DNA of 37,391 nucleotides from CAADGU01 sp964581605 (GCA_964581605.1 CAZOPF010000053.1:1-37391), one strand, 5' to 3'. Shown: positions 7,820 to 16,587, counted from the stretch's first letter. Numbers and translations: made by a program. The notes: generated by a model not told the origin, from the letters alone.

Positions 7820-9808
7820 ATGGCTGAAAAAGTTGATGTACTACTGCTAGGCGGCACGGCCGTGGCCATGAACTCCGCTTACGACATCTATCCAAACGCC
7901 GGCATCGCCATTCGTGGCGATTCCCTTGTGGCGATTGGGCCGGTTGATGAGATACGGGCGGCGTACACGGCCGTCGAAGCCGTAGATTGCACCGGCCAGG
8001 TCATCATCCCCGGCCTGGTGAATGCCCACACCCACATCCCCATGACCCTGCTGCGCGGCCTGAATGATGACCTGCGCCTGGATGTCTGGCTGGGCTACCT
8101 CATGCCCCTGGAGCGGGAATTTGTGACGCCCGACTTTGTGAAACTGGGTACCCAAATTGCCTGCGCCGAGATGATTCGCTCCGGCGTCACCACTTTTGCC
8201 GATATGTACTATTTTGAAGATGCCATTGCCGAGGAGACGGCCGTCATCGGCATGAGAGCGTTATTAGGCCAGACTGTACTCGTCTTCCCCGCCCCCGACG
8301 CCGCTACCTATGAAGACGCGCTGGTGTTGTGCCGCCGCTTCATCGAACGGTGGAACGGCCACCCACTTATCCAGCCCGCCGTCGCCCCCCATGCCTGGTA
8401 TACGGGCACGCCGGAGATGGACCGCGCCTGCGCCGACCTGGCCCGCGCCTACAACGTGCCCATCCACACCCATGTGGCTGAAACCGCCCTGGAAGCGGAA
8501 AACAGCCGCGAACAAAACCAGATGTCGGTGGTGGAATGGATTGCCAGCCAGGGGTTGTTGGAAACTAAACTGCTGGCCGCCCACTGCGTCCATCTGGATC
8601 AGAGCGAGATGTACGCCCTGAAAAAGGCTAATGCTGGCGTGGCCCATTGCCCCACCAGCAACCTGAAACTGGCTTCCGGCATTGCCCAGGTGGGGGAGAT
8701 GCTGGACATTGGGCTGCATGTGGGCGTGGGCACCGACGGCCCGGCCAGCAATAATGACCTGGATATGTTTGAAGAGATGCGGCTGGCAGCATTGCTGGCG
8801 AAGACGAAAAGCAATGACCCCACGGTGTTACCGGCGCGGCAGGCGCTGATGCTGGCCACCATTGGCGGGGCGCAGGCGCTGCATATGGGGCATATTACCG
8901 GCAGCCTGGAGGTGGGCAAACGGGCCGACCTGGCGATAGTGAACATGGCTGGGGTGCATAACCGGCCCCATTTTGCTAATAACCCGGATGCCATTTATTC
9001 GCGGCTGATTTATGCGGCGAAGGCGGGGGATGTGCAGCATGTGTTGTGCAACGGCCGTTGGCTGCTGCGTGACCAACAACTGGTAACTGTAGATGAAGGG
9101 GCGGCTCTGGAAGCGGCAACGGCCGTTGCCAAAAAGATTGATGCCTTTGTTCTGGAACGGGAGTCCAGCCCCTACAACAAACTGGTGTTGCTCTCCGGCG
9201 TCAAGCGGCAGCAAAGTTTTGAGGTGCAGGTGAAAGTACCGGATGTGGACAAAACGGCCGTGCTCGCCTTCCTGCACAGCGGCCAATGCAAAATCACCCG
9301 CCACGCCCATTACAAACAGTATGACCACTACTTCATCTTTGCCGGCGACGACCCCGATGCCGCCCGCCTGCGCCATCGGGAAGATGAGTTTATTGGCGAA
9401 GATGGACAGGTTTACCAGACGCGCTCCCGGCTCACCCTGACTAGCCAGGCCGAACGGCAGGAGTTCCCCAACGCCGTCATGCTCTCCCGCTCCCGCTACC
9501 TGGCCGAAGCTGACCGCAGCCTGCGTTTTTACCGCGAATACTTTGCCCCCGCCCAGGAATTAGAGGTGTGCAAAGACCGGCGGCGCTGGCACATCCTCTA
9601 CCAGGATACCGATTTTGCCATCAATCTGGACAAACTGCTTAAACCTGACCTGCCCGGCCACTTTTTGGAAATCAAATCCCGCACCTGGTCACGCAGCGAC
9701 GCCGAACGCAAAGCGGGACTCATCGCCGCTATGTTGTCGCAAATGGGAGTGCCGCTGGACACGGCCGAACGGCAGGAATACGCCGAAATAGCGATGCGTG
9801 ATGCGTAA
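7820..9808 (+). CDS. Amidohydrolase (MTA/SAH deaminase type) fused to a CYTH-like domain
   Basis: The N-terminal 440 residues are a metal-dependent amidohydrolase of the 5-methylthioadenosine/S-adenosylhomocysteine deaminase and chlorohydrolase group. Metal ligands are H70 and H72 (NAHTHIPM), H218 with E221 (HTHVAET), H255/H258 (AAHCVHLD) and D306 (GTDGPASNN). From about 466 a second domain begins with FEVQVKVP, then YDHYF, ARLRHREDEF, VYQTRSRLT and HFLEIKSRTWS. This looks like a CYTH (CyaB/thiamine-triphosphatase) tunnel fold, in which the first motif would be ExExK but here reads E-V-Q-V-K. The deaminase alone is normally about 430-450 residues, so this 662-residue form is a fusion. Start: ATG 7820 after AAGGAG. 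Its natural substrate is unknown; a nucleotide-salvage role is inference. The stop TAA lies in a GTGATGC array. Confidence 0.85.
   Translation: MAEKVDVLLLGGTAVAMNSAYDIYPNAGIAIRGDSLVAIGPVDEIRAAYTAVEAVDCTGQVIIPGLVNAHTHIPMTLLRGLNDDLRLDVWLGYLMPLEREFVTPDFVKLGTQIACAEMIRSGVTTFADMYYFEDAIAEETAVIGMRALLGQTVLVFPAPDAATYEDALVLCRRFIERWNGHPLIQPAVAPHAWYTGTPEMDRACADLARAYNVPIHTHVAETALEAENSREQNQMSVVEWIASQGLLETKLLAAHCVHLDQSEMYALKKANAGVAHCPTSNLKLASGIAQVGEMLDIGLHVGVGTDGPASNNDLDMFEEMRLAALLAKTKSNDPTVLPARQALMLATIGGAQALHMGHITGSLEVGKRADLAIVNMAGVHNRPHFANNPDAIYSRLIYAAKAGDVQHVLCNGRWLLRDQQLVTVDEGAALEAATAVAKKIDAFVLERESSPYNKLVLLSGVKRQQSFEVQVKVPDVDKTAVLAFLHSGQCKITRHAHYKQYDHYFIFAGDDPDAARLRHREDEFIGEDGQVYQTRSRLTLTSQAERQEFPNAVMLSRSRYLAEADRSLRFYREYFAPAQELEVCKDRRRWHILYQDTDFAINLDKLLKPDLPGHFLEIKSRTWSRSDAERKAGLIAAMLSQMGVPLDTAERQEYAEIAMRDA
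9793..9808 (+). repeat. GTGATGC units forming the last codons of the amidohydrolase
   Basis: GATGCGTGATGCGTAA codes M-R-D-A-stop. The NagA gene ends with the same K/M-R-D-A-stop from the same unit at 20842-20853. Confidence 0.6.
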
Positions 9809-9903
9809 CAATTTTGAGTCTTCAGGAATTCAGGGGGCTGACAACCCATGAAGCGTAAAACGTGACCAGAGAAACATCCCGTTTCACGCCTCACAGCTAC
9901 CAT

Positions 9904-9934
9904 AAAAAAAGCCCGCTCTCAGAGCGGGCTTTTG
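9904..9934. terminator. Bidirectional rho-independent terminator
   Basis: A stem GCCCGCTCT / AGAGCGGGC (9911-9929) is flanked by seven A (9904-9910) and four T. On the minus strand it gives a strong U tract for transcripts passing it; on the plus strand a weaker one. It lies between the convergent amidohydrolase and SCP2 genes. Confidence 0.85.
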
Positions 9935-9935
9935 C

Positions 9936-10250
9936 TCACATAATGGATTGTAATTTCATCACCGTGTTCAGGTCGCCTTCGACCTTGATCTTGCCGGACA
10001 TGAAGGCCATCATTGGGTTCAGGTTGCCGCTAGTCATAGCCACATAATCAGCGTCGGACATTTTGATGGTGGCGGACGCACTCGGATCAGCGCCATCGGT
10101 GACATTGGCTGCGCCATCGGCCACTTTCAGCGTCCATTTACCGCCATTGTCGCCGGAGAGGTCAAACACGACGGTGGCGTTGATGCCCGCCAGTTTGGCC
10201 GGGTCTACTGTGGAAGGAAGTTTGTTCAGAATTTCAGCAGGTGTTGTCAT
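9936..10250 (-). CDS. SCP2 sterol-carrier-domain protein
   Basis: A stand-alone SCP2 domain of 104 residues. It has the family core NATVVFDLSGDNGGKWTLKV followed by DPSASATIKMSDADYVAMTSGNLNPMMAFMSGKIKVEGD, which covers the strands and the 'GKIKVEGD' loop near the lipid tunnel mouth. It should be a small cytoplasmic lipid- or hydrophobic-ligand-binding protein; the bacterial ligand is unknown. Start ATG 10250 is supported by AGGAG six bases upstream, and a promoter is visible at 10308-10336. It is probably transcribed alone, with the terminator directly behind it. The stop codon is the TGA of a single GTGAGCA word, the unit that forms arrays elsewhere in the window. Confidence 0.92.
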   Translation of the reverse strand: MTTPAEILNKLPSTVDPAKLAGINATVVFDLSGDNGGKWTLKVADGAANVTDGADPSASATIKMSDADYVAMTSGNLNPMMAFMSGKIKVEGDLNTVMKLQSIM

Positions 10251-10307
10251 TTGTGTCTCCTAAATTTGTTCTTGTGCCAGAAGGCCGGGAATTGGATTGA
10301 CACGGGG

Positions 10308-10336
10308 AGTATAACAACGGCCGTGCCCCAACGCAA
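10308..10336 (-). promoter_or_regulatory. Candidate sigma-70 promoter for the SCP2 gene
   Basis: On the minus strand, TTGCGT (10336-10331), a 17-base spacer and TATACT (10313-10308) stand about 60 bases before the SCP2 start. The spacer contains an ACGGCCGT octamer. The -35 match is only partial. Confidence 0.45.
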
Positions 10337-10430
10337 TTAGCGCCGTTGATAAACAGGGCAATTCCAAAGTCGGGTTTTGTTCGCCATAGAGGAGTTCGCA
10401 CGCCCACGTGCCGCTCCCCTCACGAGAGAC

Positions 10431-10465
10431 TTAATCTCCCAATCCCCTATTCTCCCAATCCCCTA
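10431..10465 (-). repeat. Two-copy GGGGATTGGGAGA repeat at the oxidoreductase stop
   Basis: Two copies of TAGGGGATTGGGAGA (16-base period on the minus strand) form the last codons of the gene ending at 10431 (G-D-W-E-N-R-G-L-G-D). The second copy runs into the stop TAA. Confidence 0.65.
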
Positions 10466-13382
10466 ACGCCCCCCGCAGCACCTCCGCCGGATGCAGCGCC
10501 ACCCGCCCGCTGCCCTGCTGAATTTGCTGGCGGCAGCTTACGCCGGTAGCCACGATCAATGTCTCCGGATCGGCGGTGCGGGCGGCGGGCAGTAAGCGGC
10601 GCTCCGCCATTTGCCAGGAGATGTCTACGTGTTCGGCCTCATACCCAAACGAACCGGCCATACCGCAACAACTGGTGTCCAGTTCGGTGACGGTGTAACC
10701 GGGTGGCAGGCTGAGGAAACGGCGGGTCACGGCCGTGCCCGTGATCGCCTTCTGATGGCAGTGTCCATGCAAAATCACCTGTCGCGCCGCCTCTGTAAAG
10801 GTGAGATTTAGTTCCCCCGCGTCGGCCAATTGCACAATGAACTGTTCCACGCTTTGGCAGTGGGCGGCGATGGTGGGCAATCGCTCATCATCCGGCAGCA
10901 GCGCGGCATAATCATCCAGCAGCATGGAGAGGTCGCCCGGTTCCAGGAAGAGGATGGGCAGCCCTTGAGCGGCAAAGGGGGCCAGGGTGTTCAGGATGGT
11001 GACGGCCGTGTGCCGCGCCATGTCTACCATCCCTTTGCTAAACGCCGGGCGGCCGCTGTCCAACACGCCGGGCAGGATGACGTGGCAGCCTGCTGCGGCC
11101 AGCAGTTCGGCCGCCGCGATGGGGACGTGTGGGTAGCTGTAGCCGGAGAGGGTGTCTACAAACAGGACAACGGCACGGCCGTCAACCGGCGTGTACTGTT
11201 TGAACCAGGTGGAAAAGGGGCGGCGGGCAAAGGGGGGCAACGGCCGTGCAGCGGCAATGCCCAACCAGCGTTCCATCCCCTGGCGCACCAACCCATTACC
11301 CAAAACCCGGTTGACCAGCGGCGCCCGCCAACTACTGCTGAGGCGGCTGACGGTATGAATGTGGGCAAAAAGATAGTCGCGGCGGGGACGGCGATGCGCG
11401 GCGTAGTAATGCGCCAGAAATTCCGTCTTGATCTTCGCCATGTCCACGGCCGAAGGACATTCCGCCCGACACGCTTTGCAAGCCACGCATAGCGCCATCA
11501 CCTCATACATGCGTGGGCTGGTCAACTCTTCCGGCGGCAGCACCCCAGAGAGGGCAGCGCGCAGGGCGTTGGCCCGGCCGCGGGTGCTGTCTTCCTCGTC
11601 CCGCGTGGCCATGAAGCTGGGGCACATCGCACCCGTCGTCCGTTTGCGGCAAACGGCCGCACCGTTGCACATCTCCACCGCCCGGTGAAAGCCACCATCG
11701 GCGCGGAAATCGAGATGGGTGGTCAGGGGGATGACCTGGTAAGCTGGCCCCAGGCGCAGGTTGTCGGTCATGGGCGGGGCATTTACGACGTTGCCGGGAT
11801 TGAACAGGTTGTGGGGATCAAAAATCTGCTTCACCTGCCGGTAGAGGTCGTACAATGCGGGGCCGAAGAAGGCTTCGTTGAGCCAGGAGCGGCTACGGCC
11901 GTCGCCATGTTCACTGCTCCACGCCCCGCCATACCCACGCAGCAGTTCCACCGCAAACTGGGCAATTAGCGGCATTTTGGCGACTTCTTCCGCCTTTTTA
12001 CTGTTGATGAGCGGGCGAATGTGCAGGCAGCCGGCGCTGGCATGGGCATAGGCGGAAAGTTCCGTGCCCAAATCGGCGCAGAAGGCGGTCAGTTGGTCTA
12101 CGTAATCGGCCAGATGCTCCACAGGCACGGCCGTGTCCTCGATAAACGGGATCGGTTTGGTGTCGCCGCGCTGGCTCATTAGCAGCCCCAGGCCGCCTTT
12201 GCGCACGGCCCACACGTTGGCTTGCTGCGGCGAATGGAGAAGGGGAGTTACGGCCGTTGCCGCCACCCCCTGCCGCTTCACAAATAGTGCCAACTCGTCT
12301 AGCCGCGCCTGCAATTCGGCTTCGCTGCTGCCGCTAAATTCTATGATAAGCAGACAAAACGGGTCGCCTTCGATGAAGCTGGCCAACTGGCGGCTGAGGC
12401 CGGGATGCTGGCGACACAACTGCAACTGACGGTTGTCCAGCAGTTCGATGGCGGCAGGGTTGGTTTCCAGCAGGGCGGGTACGGCCGTAAGTGCTTCTCG
12501 CAGCGTGGCAAAAGGGAGGACGGCGATGGCCGTTTGTTTGGGCCGGGGCACCAGATTCAGCTTGAGTTCGGTGAGCACGCCCAATGTCCCTTCTGCGCCA
12601 CAAAAGAGGGCCGCCAGGTTGAAGCCGGGTGGAAGTGGTTGATGGTAGGTGGCGGCGCCGGGCAGCAACCGATCCAGGTTGTAGCCGCCGCAGCGCCGCC
12701 AGTGGCGCGGCGTGTGTGTCCGCATAATCTCCTGATTGGCCGGGTCTTGAATGAGGGTGTGCAGGGTGCGGGTGATTTCAGGTAGACGGCCGTTACCACT
12801 CATCTTTTGCCGCACTTCCCCCTCATCCCAGGCGGCAAGATGGGCCGACGAACCGTCGTTCAGCAGCACGTTCGCCGCCAGCAGGTGATCGGCCGTCATA
12901 CCATAGAGGATGGAGTGCGCCCCGGTGGAATTGTTGGAAACGATGCCGCCCAGGCAGGCGCGGTTGCTGCTGGCCGGGTCAGGGCCAAATTGCAGGCCGT
13001 ATGGTTTGAGATGCAGGTTGAGTTCATCCAGCACCACGCCGGGCTGCACCCGCACCCATCGCTCCTCAGCGTTCAGTTCCATGATGGCGTCCAGGTGGCG
13101 GCTGAAGTCCAGCACCAGGGCGCTGTTGACCGCCTGCCCGGCCAGGCTGCTGCCACCGGCGCGGGGCAGCAGGGGGATGGCGTATTGGGCGGCCAGGGTG
13201 ACGGCCGTTTGCACTTCTTCTACCGTCTGTGGAATGAACACGGCCAGGGGCATGACCTGGTAGATGGAGGCGTCGGTACTGTAGAGGGTACGGCCGTAAA
13301 CGTCCGTTCGCAGGTCGCCATTGACCTCTTTTTTAAGTGTATGTAGGAAATCGGTCAGTTGAGCAGAATCGTAATTAAACAT
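10431..13382 (-). CDS. FAD-linked oxidase / Fe-S oxidoreductase fusion (GlcD-GlcF, YdiJ-like)
   Basis: A 983-residue two-part dehydrogenase of 2-hydroxy acids (glycolate, D-lactate or D-2-hydroxyglutarate). The N-terminal half is a PCMH FAD-binding domain (PRAGGSSLAGQ, 73-83; SSNRACLGGIVSNNSTGAHS) with a GlcD C-lobe. The C-terminal half carries GAMCPSFMATRDEEDSTRGRA, a 4Fe-4S motif CxxCxxCxxxC (Cys632, 635, 638, 642), HGHCHQK and the TSCCGMAGSFG motif (Cys905-906) of heterodisulfide-reductase-like CCG domains. It is probably a peripheral membrane protein giving electrons to the respiratory chain. Length matches the fused family (about 950-1000). No Shine-Dalgarno is evident at the ATG at 13382. 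It is divergent from the gene at 13490; the substrate cannot be told. Confidence 0.92.
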   Translation of the reverse strand: MFNYDSAQLTDFLHTLKKEVNGDLRTDVYGRTLYSTDASIYQVMPLAVFIPQTVEEVQTAVTLAAQYAIPLLPRAGGSSLAGQAVNSALVLDFSRHLDAIMELNAEERWVRVQPGVVLDELNLHLKPYGLQFGPDPASSNRACLGGIVSNNSTGAHSILYGMTADHLLAANVLLNDGSSAHLAAWDEGEVRQKMSGNGRLPEITRTLHTLIQDPANQEIMRTHTPRHWRRCGGYNLDRLLPGAATYHQPLPPGFNLAALFCGAEGTLGVLTELKLNLVPRPKQTAIAVLPFATLREALTAVPALLETNPAAIELLDNRQLQLCRQHPGLSRQLASFIEGDPFCLLIIEFSGSSEAELQARLDELALFVKRQGVAATAVTPLLHSPQQANVWAVRKGGLGLLMSQRGDTKPIPFIEDTAVPVEHLADYVDQLTAFCADLGTELSAYAHASAGCLHIRPLINSKKAEEVAKMPLIAQFAVELLRGYGGAWSSEHGDGRSRSWLNEAFFGPALYDLYRQVKQIFDPHNLFNPGNVVNAPPMTDNLRLGPAYQVIPLTTHLDFRADGGFHRAVEMCNGAAVCRKRTTGAMCPSFMATRDEEDSTRGRANALRAALSGVLPPEELTSPRMYEVMALCVACKACRAECPSAVDMAKIKTEFLAHYYAAHRRPRRDYLFAHIHTVSRLSSSWRAPLVNRVLGNGLVRQGMERWLGIAAARPLPPFARRPFSTWFKQYTPVDGRAVVLFVDTLSGYSYPHVPIAAAELLAAAGCHVILPGVLDSGRPAFSKGMVDMARHTAVTILNTLAPFAAQGLPILFLEPGDLSMLLDDYAALLPDDERLPTIAAHCQSVEQFIVQLADAGELNLTFTEAARQVILHGHCHQKAITGTAVTRRFLSLPPGYTVTELDTSCCGMAGSFGYEAEHVDISWQMAERRLLPAARTADPETLIVATGVSCRQQIQQGSGRVALHPAEVLRGALGDWENRGLGD

Positions 13383-13387
13383 AATAC

Positions 13388-13415
13388 TTGACGCAACTTT
13401 ATGTTATGGTAAGAT
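13388..13415 (+). promoter_or_regulatory. Sigma-70-like promoter of the unknown membrane protein gene
   Basis: TTGACG (13388-13393), a 16-base spacer, then TAAGAT (13410-13415), start site near 13422. It lies only six bases from the divergent oxidoreductase start codon, so the two genes share one short control region. Confidence 0.55.
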
Positions 13416-13489
13416 ACTCGCAGCAGAGGGGATGTACATAATGTTATATGTTGCATCCCATCAGGGGGCAATAACAAGGTAGGTGCCGC

Positions 13490-14554
13490 ATGGATTTTAT
13501 AAGAAAGAATCTGCTCGTGATTGTGGCGTTCATCGTGGGTTGGGCAGTGGGATTGTTCATTTTTGGCTGGTGGCTGACGCCGGTGGAATATGTGTGGGAA
13601 GCCAATGCCTCGCCCGATGATCTCGCGCCGCAATACAAAGACAAATATGTTAACGCCGTCGCCATTTCGTTTGGGCAAACAGGCAACCCGCAGATTGTGA
13701 CCCAGGCGTTCAGCGTTTTTAGCGACCCGTATGCCGTCATTTGCGCGGCCGTGCCCTCCGCGCCGGATCAGGCCACCATGAATACGTACAATGAAATGGC
13801 GCGGATTGTCAGTGGTGGGCAAGATTGTACCGGAGCGGCCGTAGCCACGCCGGTTCCGGGTGATACGGGGCAACCAACCACCCCACCAGCCGAAGAAGGT
13901 GGTGGCAATGGGCTGATTATCCTGCTCATCATCGTCCTGATTGTGTTGGCCGTGGGCATCATTCTGGTGCTGCGGATGCGGCGCTCGGTGGATGATGATG
14001 AAGGCCCCAGCACCTATTATGACATGCCGGAGGCCGGGCCAATCAGCACAGAGGAAGTGAATGCGATCCCGTTGGCCCGTTTCCCCAGCAATTACAGTTA
14101 CGGCCGTGACAATTTCGACGATTCGCACAGCATTGAAAATACCAATGGTGACTTCCTGGGCGAATGTGGTGTAGGCATTGCCGAGTCCATCGGCACCGAT
14201 TCACCCAAGAACGTGACCGCATTTGAAGTGTGGCTCTTTGACAAGAACGACATCCGCACCGTGACCAAAGTGATTATGAGTGACCATGCTTTCTATGATG
14301 ACGCCATCAAAGCCAAACTGGCCCCCAAAGGGGAACCCATTCTGGCGGGTGAAGGCGAGGTCATTGTGCTGGAAACGGCCGCGCTCATCATCAATGCCGA
14401 AATCAAAGAAATGCGCTACGGCGAAGGGGGCAACCTGCCGCCGCAAAGCTATTTTGAGACCTTTACCATTGAACTTTCGGCCTGGGCTAAGAGCAGCAAT
14501 GCAGCCCCCGCGGCCGATGTTCAAGGGCAGGTAGACGATTTGCTGGAGTATTAG
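13490..14554 (+). CDS. Unknown membrane protein with two helices and a cytoplasmic domain
   Basis: I do not recognise this family. The 354 residues hold a membrane helix at about 7-29, an outside segment of about 110 residues with a Thr/Pro/Gly-rich stalk (117-140), a second helix at 141-161 stopped by RMRR, and a soluble domain of about 190 residues. That domain reads SYGRDNFDDSHSIENTNGDFLGECGVG and later TAFEVWLFDKNDIRTVTKVIMSD, and ends in an amphipathic, acidic tail. The 'AFEVWLFDK' and 'VIVLETAALIINAEI' strands suggest a beta-rich fold. Start ATG 13490 follows AAGGTAGG. It has its own promoter and a strong terminator, so it is monocistronic. A lineage-restricted envelope protein is the best guess; function unknown. 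Confidence 0.75.
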   Translation: MDFIRKNLLVIVAFIVGWAVGLFIFGWWLTPVEYVWEANASPDDLAPQYKDKYVNAVAISFGQTGNPQIVTQAFSVFSDPYAVICAAVPSAPDQATMNTYNEMARIVSGGQDCTGAAVATPVPGDTGQPTTPPAEEGGGNGLIILLIIVLIVLAVGIILVLRMRRSVDDDEGPSTYYDMPEAGPISTEEVNAIPLARFPSNYSYGRDNFDDSHSIENTNGDFLGECGVGIAESIGTDSPKNVTAFEVWLFDKNDIRTVTKVIMSDHAFYDDAIKAKLAPKGEPILAGEGEVIVLETAALIINAEIKEMRYGEGGNLPPQSYFETFTIELSAWAKSSNAAPAADVQGQVDDLLEY

Positions 14555-14581
14555 TCAGCAACGTCTTGTTAAGGAGGGAAA

Positions 14582-14611
14582 GGCCGCAGTCAAGGACTGC
14601 GGCCTTTTTTT
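14582..14611 (+). terminator. Strong rho-independent terminator
   Basis: A 10-bp perfect stem GGCCGCAGTC (14582-14591) / GACTGCGGCC (14595-14604), loop AAG, then seven T. The T run overlaps the stop codon of the convergent dGTPase gene (14610-14612). Confidence 0.93.
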
Positions 14612-15764
14612 ATGCACGGCCGTAGGGGTCAAACAACTTCTGCCATTCATCCAGCGCGTAACGGTCGGTCATGCCGGCGATATAGTCGGCCACAACCCGG
14701 TGCAGGTCTGCCTGTTCCAGCCGCTTTTGGGTATCGGTGGGCAGCATCTTGGGTTCATGGATGTACGCCTCGAAAAGTTGGGTGATAAACCGCTCCGCCT
14801 TGTTTTGCATGCGTACCAGCCGGTAATGGCGGTACATGTTGTCCAGCAAAAACTGCTTGAGATGCCGCACCTTCTGCCCAAAATCGGGGGCATATGTGAC
14901 CAGATTGGCCGGGTGTAACTGCACTTTATCGGCAGAATCAATCTGGTGGTGGCGCAGGTTTACGGCCGTTTGCTCTAACACATTTGTCACCGACATGCCG
15001 ATCAACTCCCGGACAATCTCGTGCCGGGTCAGGGTGGTAAATGGTTCCCACGTTTGCCAGCCCACCACCGCCTTTAGCTCCTGCCACAATTCCAGTTCAT
15101 CCAGCGCTGCCAGATCGAACATGCCGGCCCGTAACCCATCATCCAGGTCGTGGGCGTTGTAGGCGATCTCATCGGCCAGATTGGCAATTTGCGCTTCCAG
15201 CGAGCCGCGCCGGTCAGGTTCATAGTCGCTGGCATCGCTTTTGTCATAATCCGTCTCATGTTTGATCATGCCTTCGCGGGTTTCATAGGTCAGGTTTAGC
15301 CCGTCAAAATTGGGGTAGCGCCGTTCCAGGCTGGTGACAATGCGGTAGCTTTGGGTATTGTGGTTGAAGCCGCCATGCCCTTGCATGAGGGCGTTCAGGG
15401 CGTGTTCCCCGGCATGGCCGAAGGGGGGGTGACCCAAATCATGCGCCAGGCAGATGGCTTCGGTTAAGTCCTGGTTGACGCCTAACCCCCGCGCCAGCGA
15501 ACGGCCGAGCTGCGACACTTCCAGGGTGTGGGTGAGCCGGGTGCGGTAATGGTCGCCTTCGTAATAGACGAAGACCTGGGTTTTGTATTCCAGGCGGCGG
15601 AAGGCGGTGGTGTGGATAATGCGGTCACGGTCACGGCCGTAGGCGGTGCGTGTCTCTGATTCCGCCTCCGGGTATACGCGCCCCTTTGAGCGGGCGCTCT
15701 TTTGGGCATACGGCGCTAAAGTCAATGATTCCAATTCTTCTAACTGCGGACGCTTGTAGATCAT
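14610..15764 (-). CDS. dgt: Deoxyguanosinetriphosphate triphosphohydrolase-like protein (HD domain)
   Basis: Hydrolyses dGTP, or dNTPs in general, to the nucleoside and triphosphate, thereby trimming dNTP pools. The product is 384 residues, normal for the Dgt family. It shows RTRLTHTLEVSQLGR with the first metal His (79) and the HD pair in LAHDLGHPPFGHAGE (H108-D109). The AFRRLEYKTQV element and the DEIAYNAHDLDDGL stretch with the last metal Asp follow. I chose the ATG at 15764 because GGAGG lies six bases upstream; the open frame reaches 15782, but those codons contain the Shine-Dalgarno. The conserved Dgt N-terminus (YxxR...SxGR) is present. It stands alone, convergent with the gene before it and divergent from the LysM gene. 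Confidence 0.93.
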   Translation of the reverse strand: MIYKRPQLEELESLTLAPYAQKSARSKGRVYPEAESETRTAYGRDRDRIIHTTAFRRLEYKTQVFVYYEGDHYRTRLTHTLEVSQLGRSLARGLGVNQDLTEAICLAHDLGHPPFGHAGEHALNALMQGHGGFNHNTQSYRIVTSLERRYPNFDGLNLTYETREGMIKHETDYDKSDASDYEPDRRGSLEAQIANLADEIAYNAHDLDDGLRAGMFDLAALDELELWQELKAVVGWQTWEPFTTLTRHEIVRELIGMSVTNVLEQTAVNLRHHQIDSADKVQLHPANLVTYAPDFGQKVRHLKQFLLDNMYRHYRLVRMQNKAERFITQLFEAYIHEPKMLPTDTQKRLEQADLHRVVADYIAGMTDRYALDEWQKLFDPYGRA

Positions 15765-15785
15765 ACTCATCCTCCATGCCAAAGA

Positions 15786-15822
15786 AGTAATTACTTAATT
15801 ACCTCAATTACTCAATTACTCC
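15786..15822. repeat. CAATTACT octamer array in the dgt / LysM control region
   Basis: Imperfect 8-base units (AGTAATTA, TTAATTAC, CAATTACT) repeat four to five times in the dgt 5' leader. It is the same word family as the nagZ-nagA hairpin at 19663-19709. Confidence 0.6.
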
Positions 15823-15829
15823 CTACACC

Positions 15830-15858
15830 TTGCGATTCGTTTATGACAAGTGTACCAT
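15830..15858 (+). promoter_or_regulatory. Candidate promoter of the LysM gene
   Basis: TTGCGA (15830-15835), a 17-base spacer, then TACCAT (15853-15858), about 57 bases before the GTG start. Both boxes match the sigma-70 consensus at four of six bases. Confidence 0.35.
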
Positions 15859-15915
15859 AAGCAGAAAGCAGGTTGACCAACCTCTCGCTCAGTTGGCCTA
15901 CCAGAGCAGGGAAAC

Positions 15916-16587
15916 GTGAGACGACCACAATCTTCAATTGCGTTATTGATGATCATTATGGCGATAGTCCTGGCGTTGGGCGTATTTCTGATGATTTCTA
16001 TCATCTATCAACGCGCCGATTTGCCAGAGCAGGCTACCCAACCTGAAGGGCAATCCGCCTATGTGGTGCAGGTGGGGAACGAGCAGGTTGCGCTGCAAGT
16101 GGACCCCAACCAGCGCCCGGTGATTGTCAACACGCCGGTTCCGGCCGAGCCGCAAACGGCCGAACTGCCCACCGCGACGCCAGACCCGGCGGCCGTAGCC
16201 TCCGCTGTTCCTGCCGCTGCCAGCAGTGCAGACGTTACCACGTTTGGTGGCGGCGGTCAGCCAACTACCGACCGTATCATCTTTATCAGCTACCAGGTGC
16301 AGGCGGGTGACACGTTGTTTCGTATTCAGACTAACCAGGTAACATCCATTGCCCTGATGGCCCGTTTTGGGATTTCTGCCAGCGATATAGTAGTTGGCAA
16401 TGTGTTGAGTCTGCCGGTGGGAGATCCGAATGCGTGTGGGGATTGGCGGCCGTATGTGGTATTGCAAGGAGATACGGCATTTGGTATTAGCCAGGCTTCG
16501 GGCATAACCCTGCAAGAGTTGCAAGCACGGAATGGGTTGGACGCAAACTATGCGATCTTTGAGACACAGGTAATCTGCGTCCCCTGA
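15916..16587 (+). CDS. Membrane-anchored protein with two LysM domains
   Basis: 223 residues. It begins with a short basic start, then one membrane helix (about 8-30) and a Pro/Thr/Ala-rich linker (about 60-120). Two LysM repeats follow: YQVQAGDTLFRIQTNQV... (about 125-168) and YVVLQGDTAFGISQASG... (about 180-222). LysM binds N-acetylglucosamine-containing glycans, so it should sit outside the membrane and grip peptidoglycan. No catalytic domain is present, so it is a binding or anchoring protein. The start is the GTG at 15916 with a weak AGGG Shine-Dalgarno; no better start exists before the helix. It lies directly upstream of the amino-sugar operon on the same strand, but that operon has its own promoter. 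Confidence 0.82.
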   Translation: MRRPQSSIALLMIIMAIVLALGVFLMISIIYQRADLPEQATQPEGQSAYVVQVGNEQVALQVDPNQRPVIVNTPVPAEPQTAELPTATPDPAAVASAVPAAASSADVTTFGGGGQPTTDRIIFISYQVQAGDTLFRIQTNQVTSIALMARFGISASDIVVGNVLSLPVGDPNACGDWRPYVVLQGDTAFGISQASGITLQELQARNGLDANYAIFETQVICVP

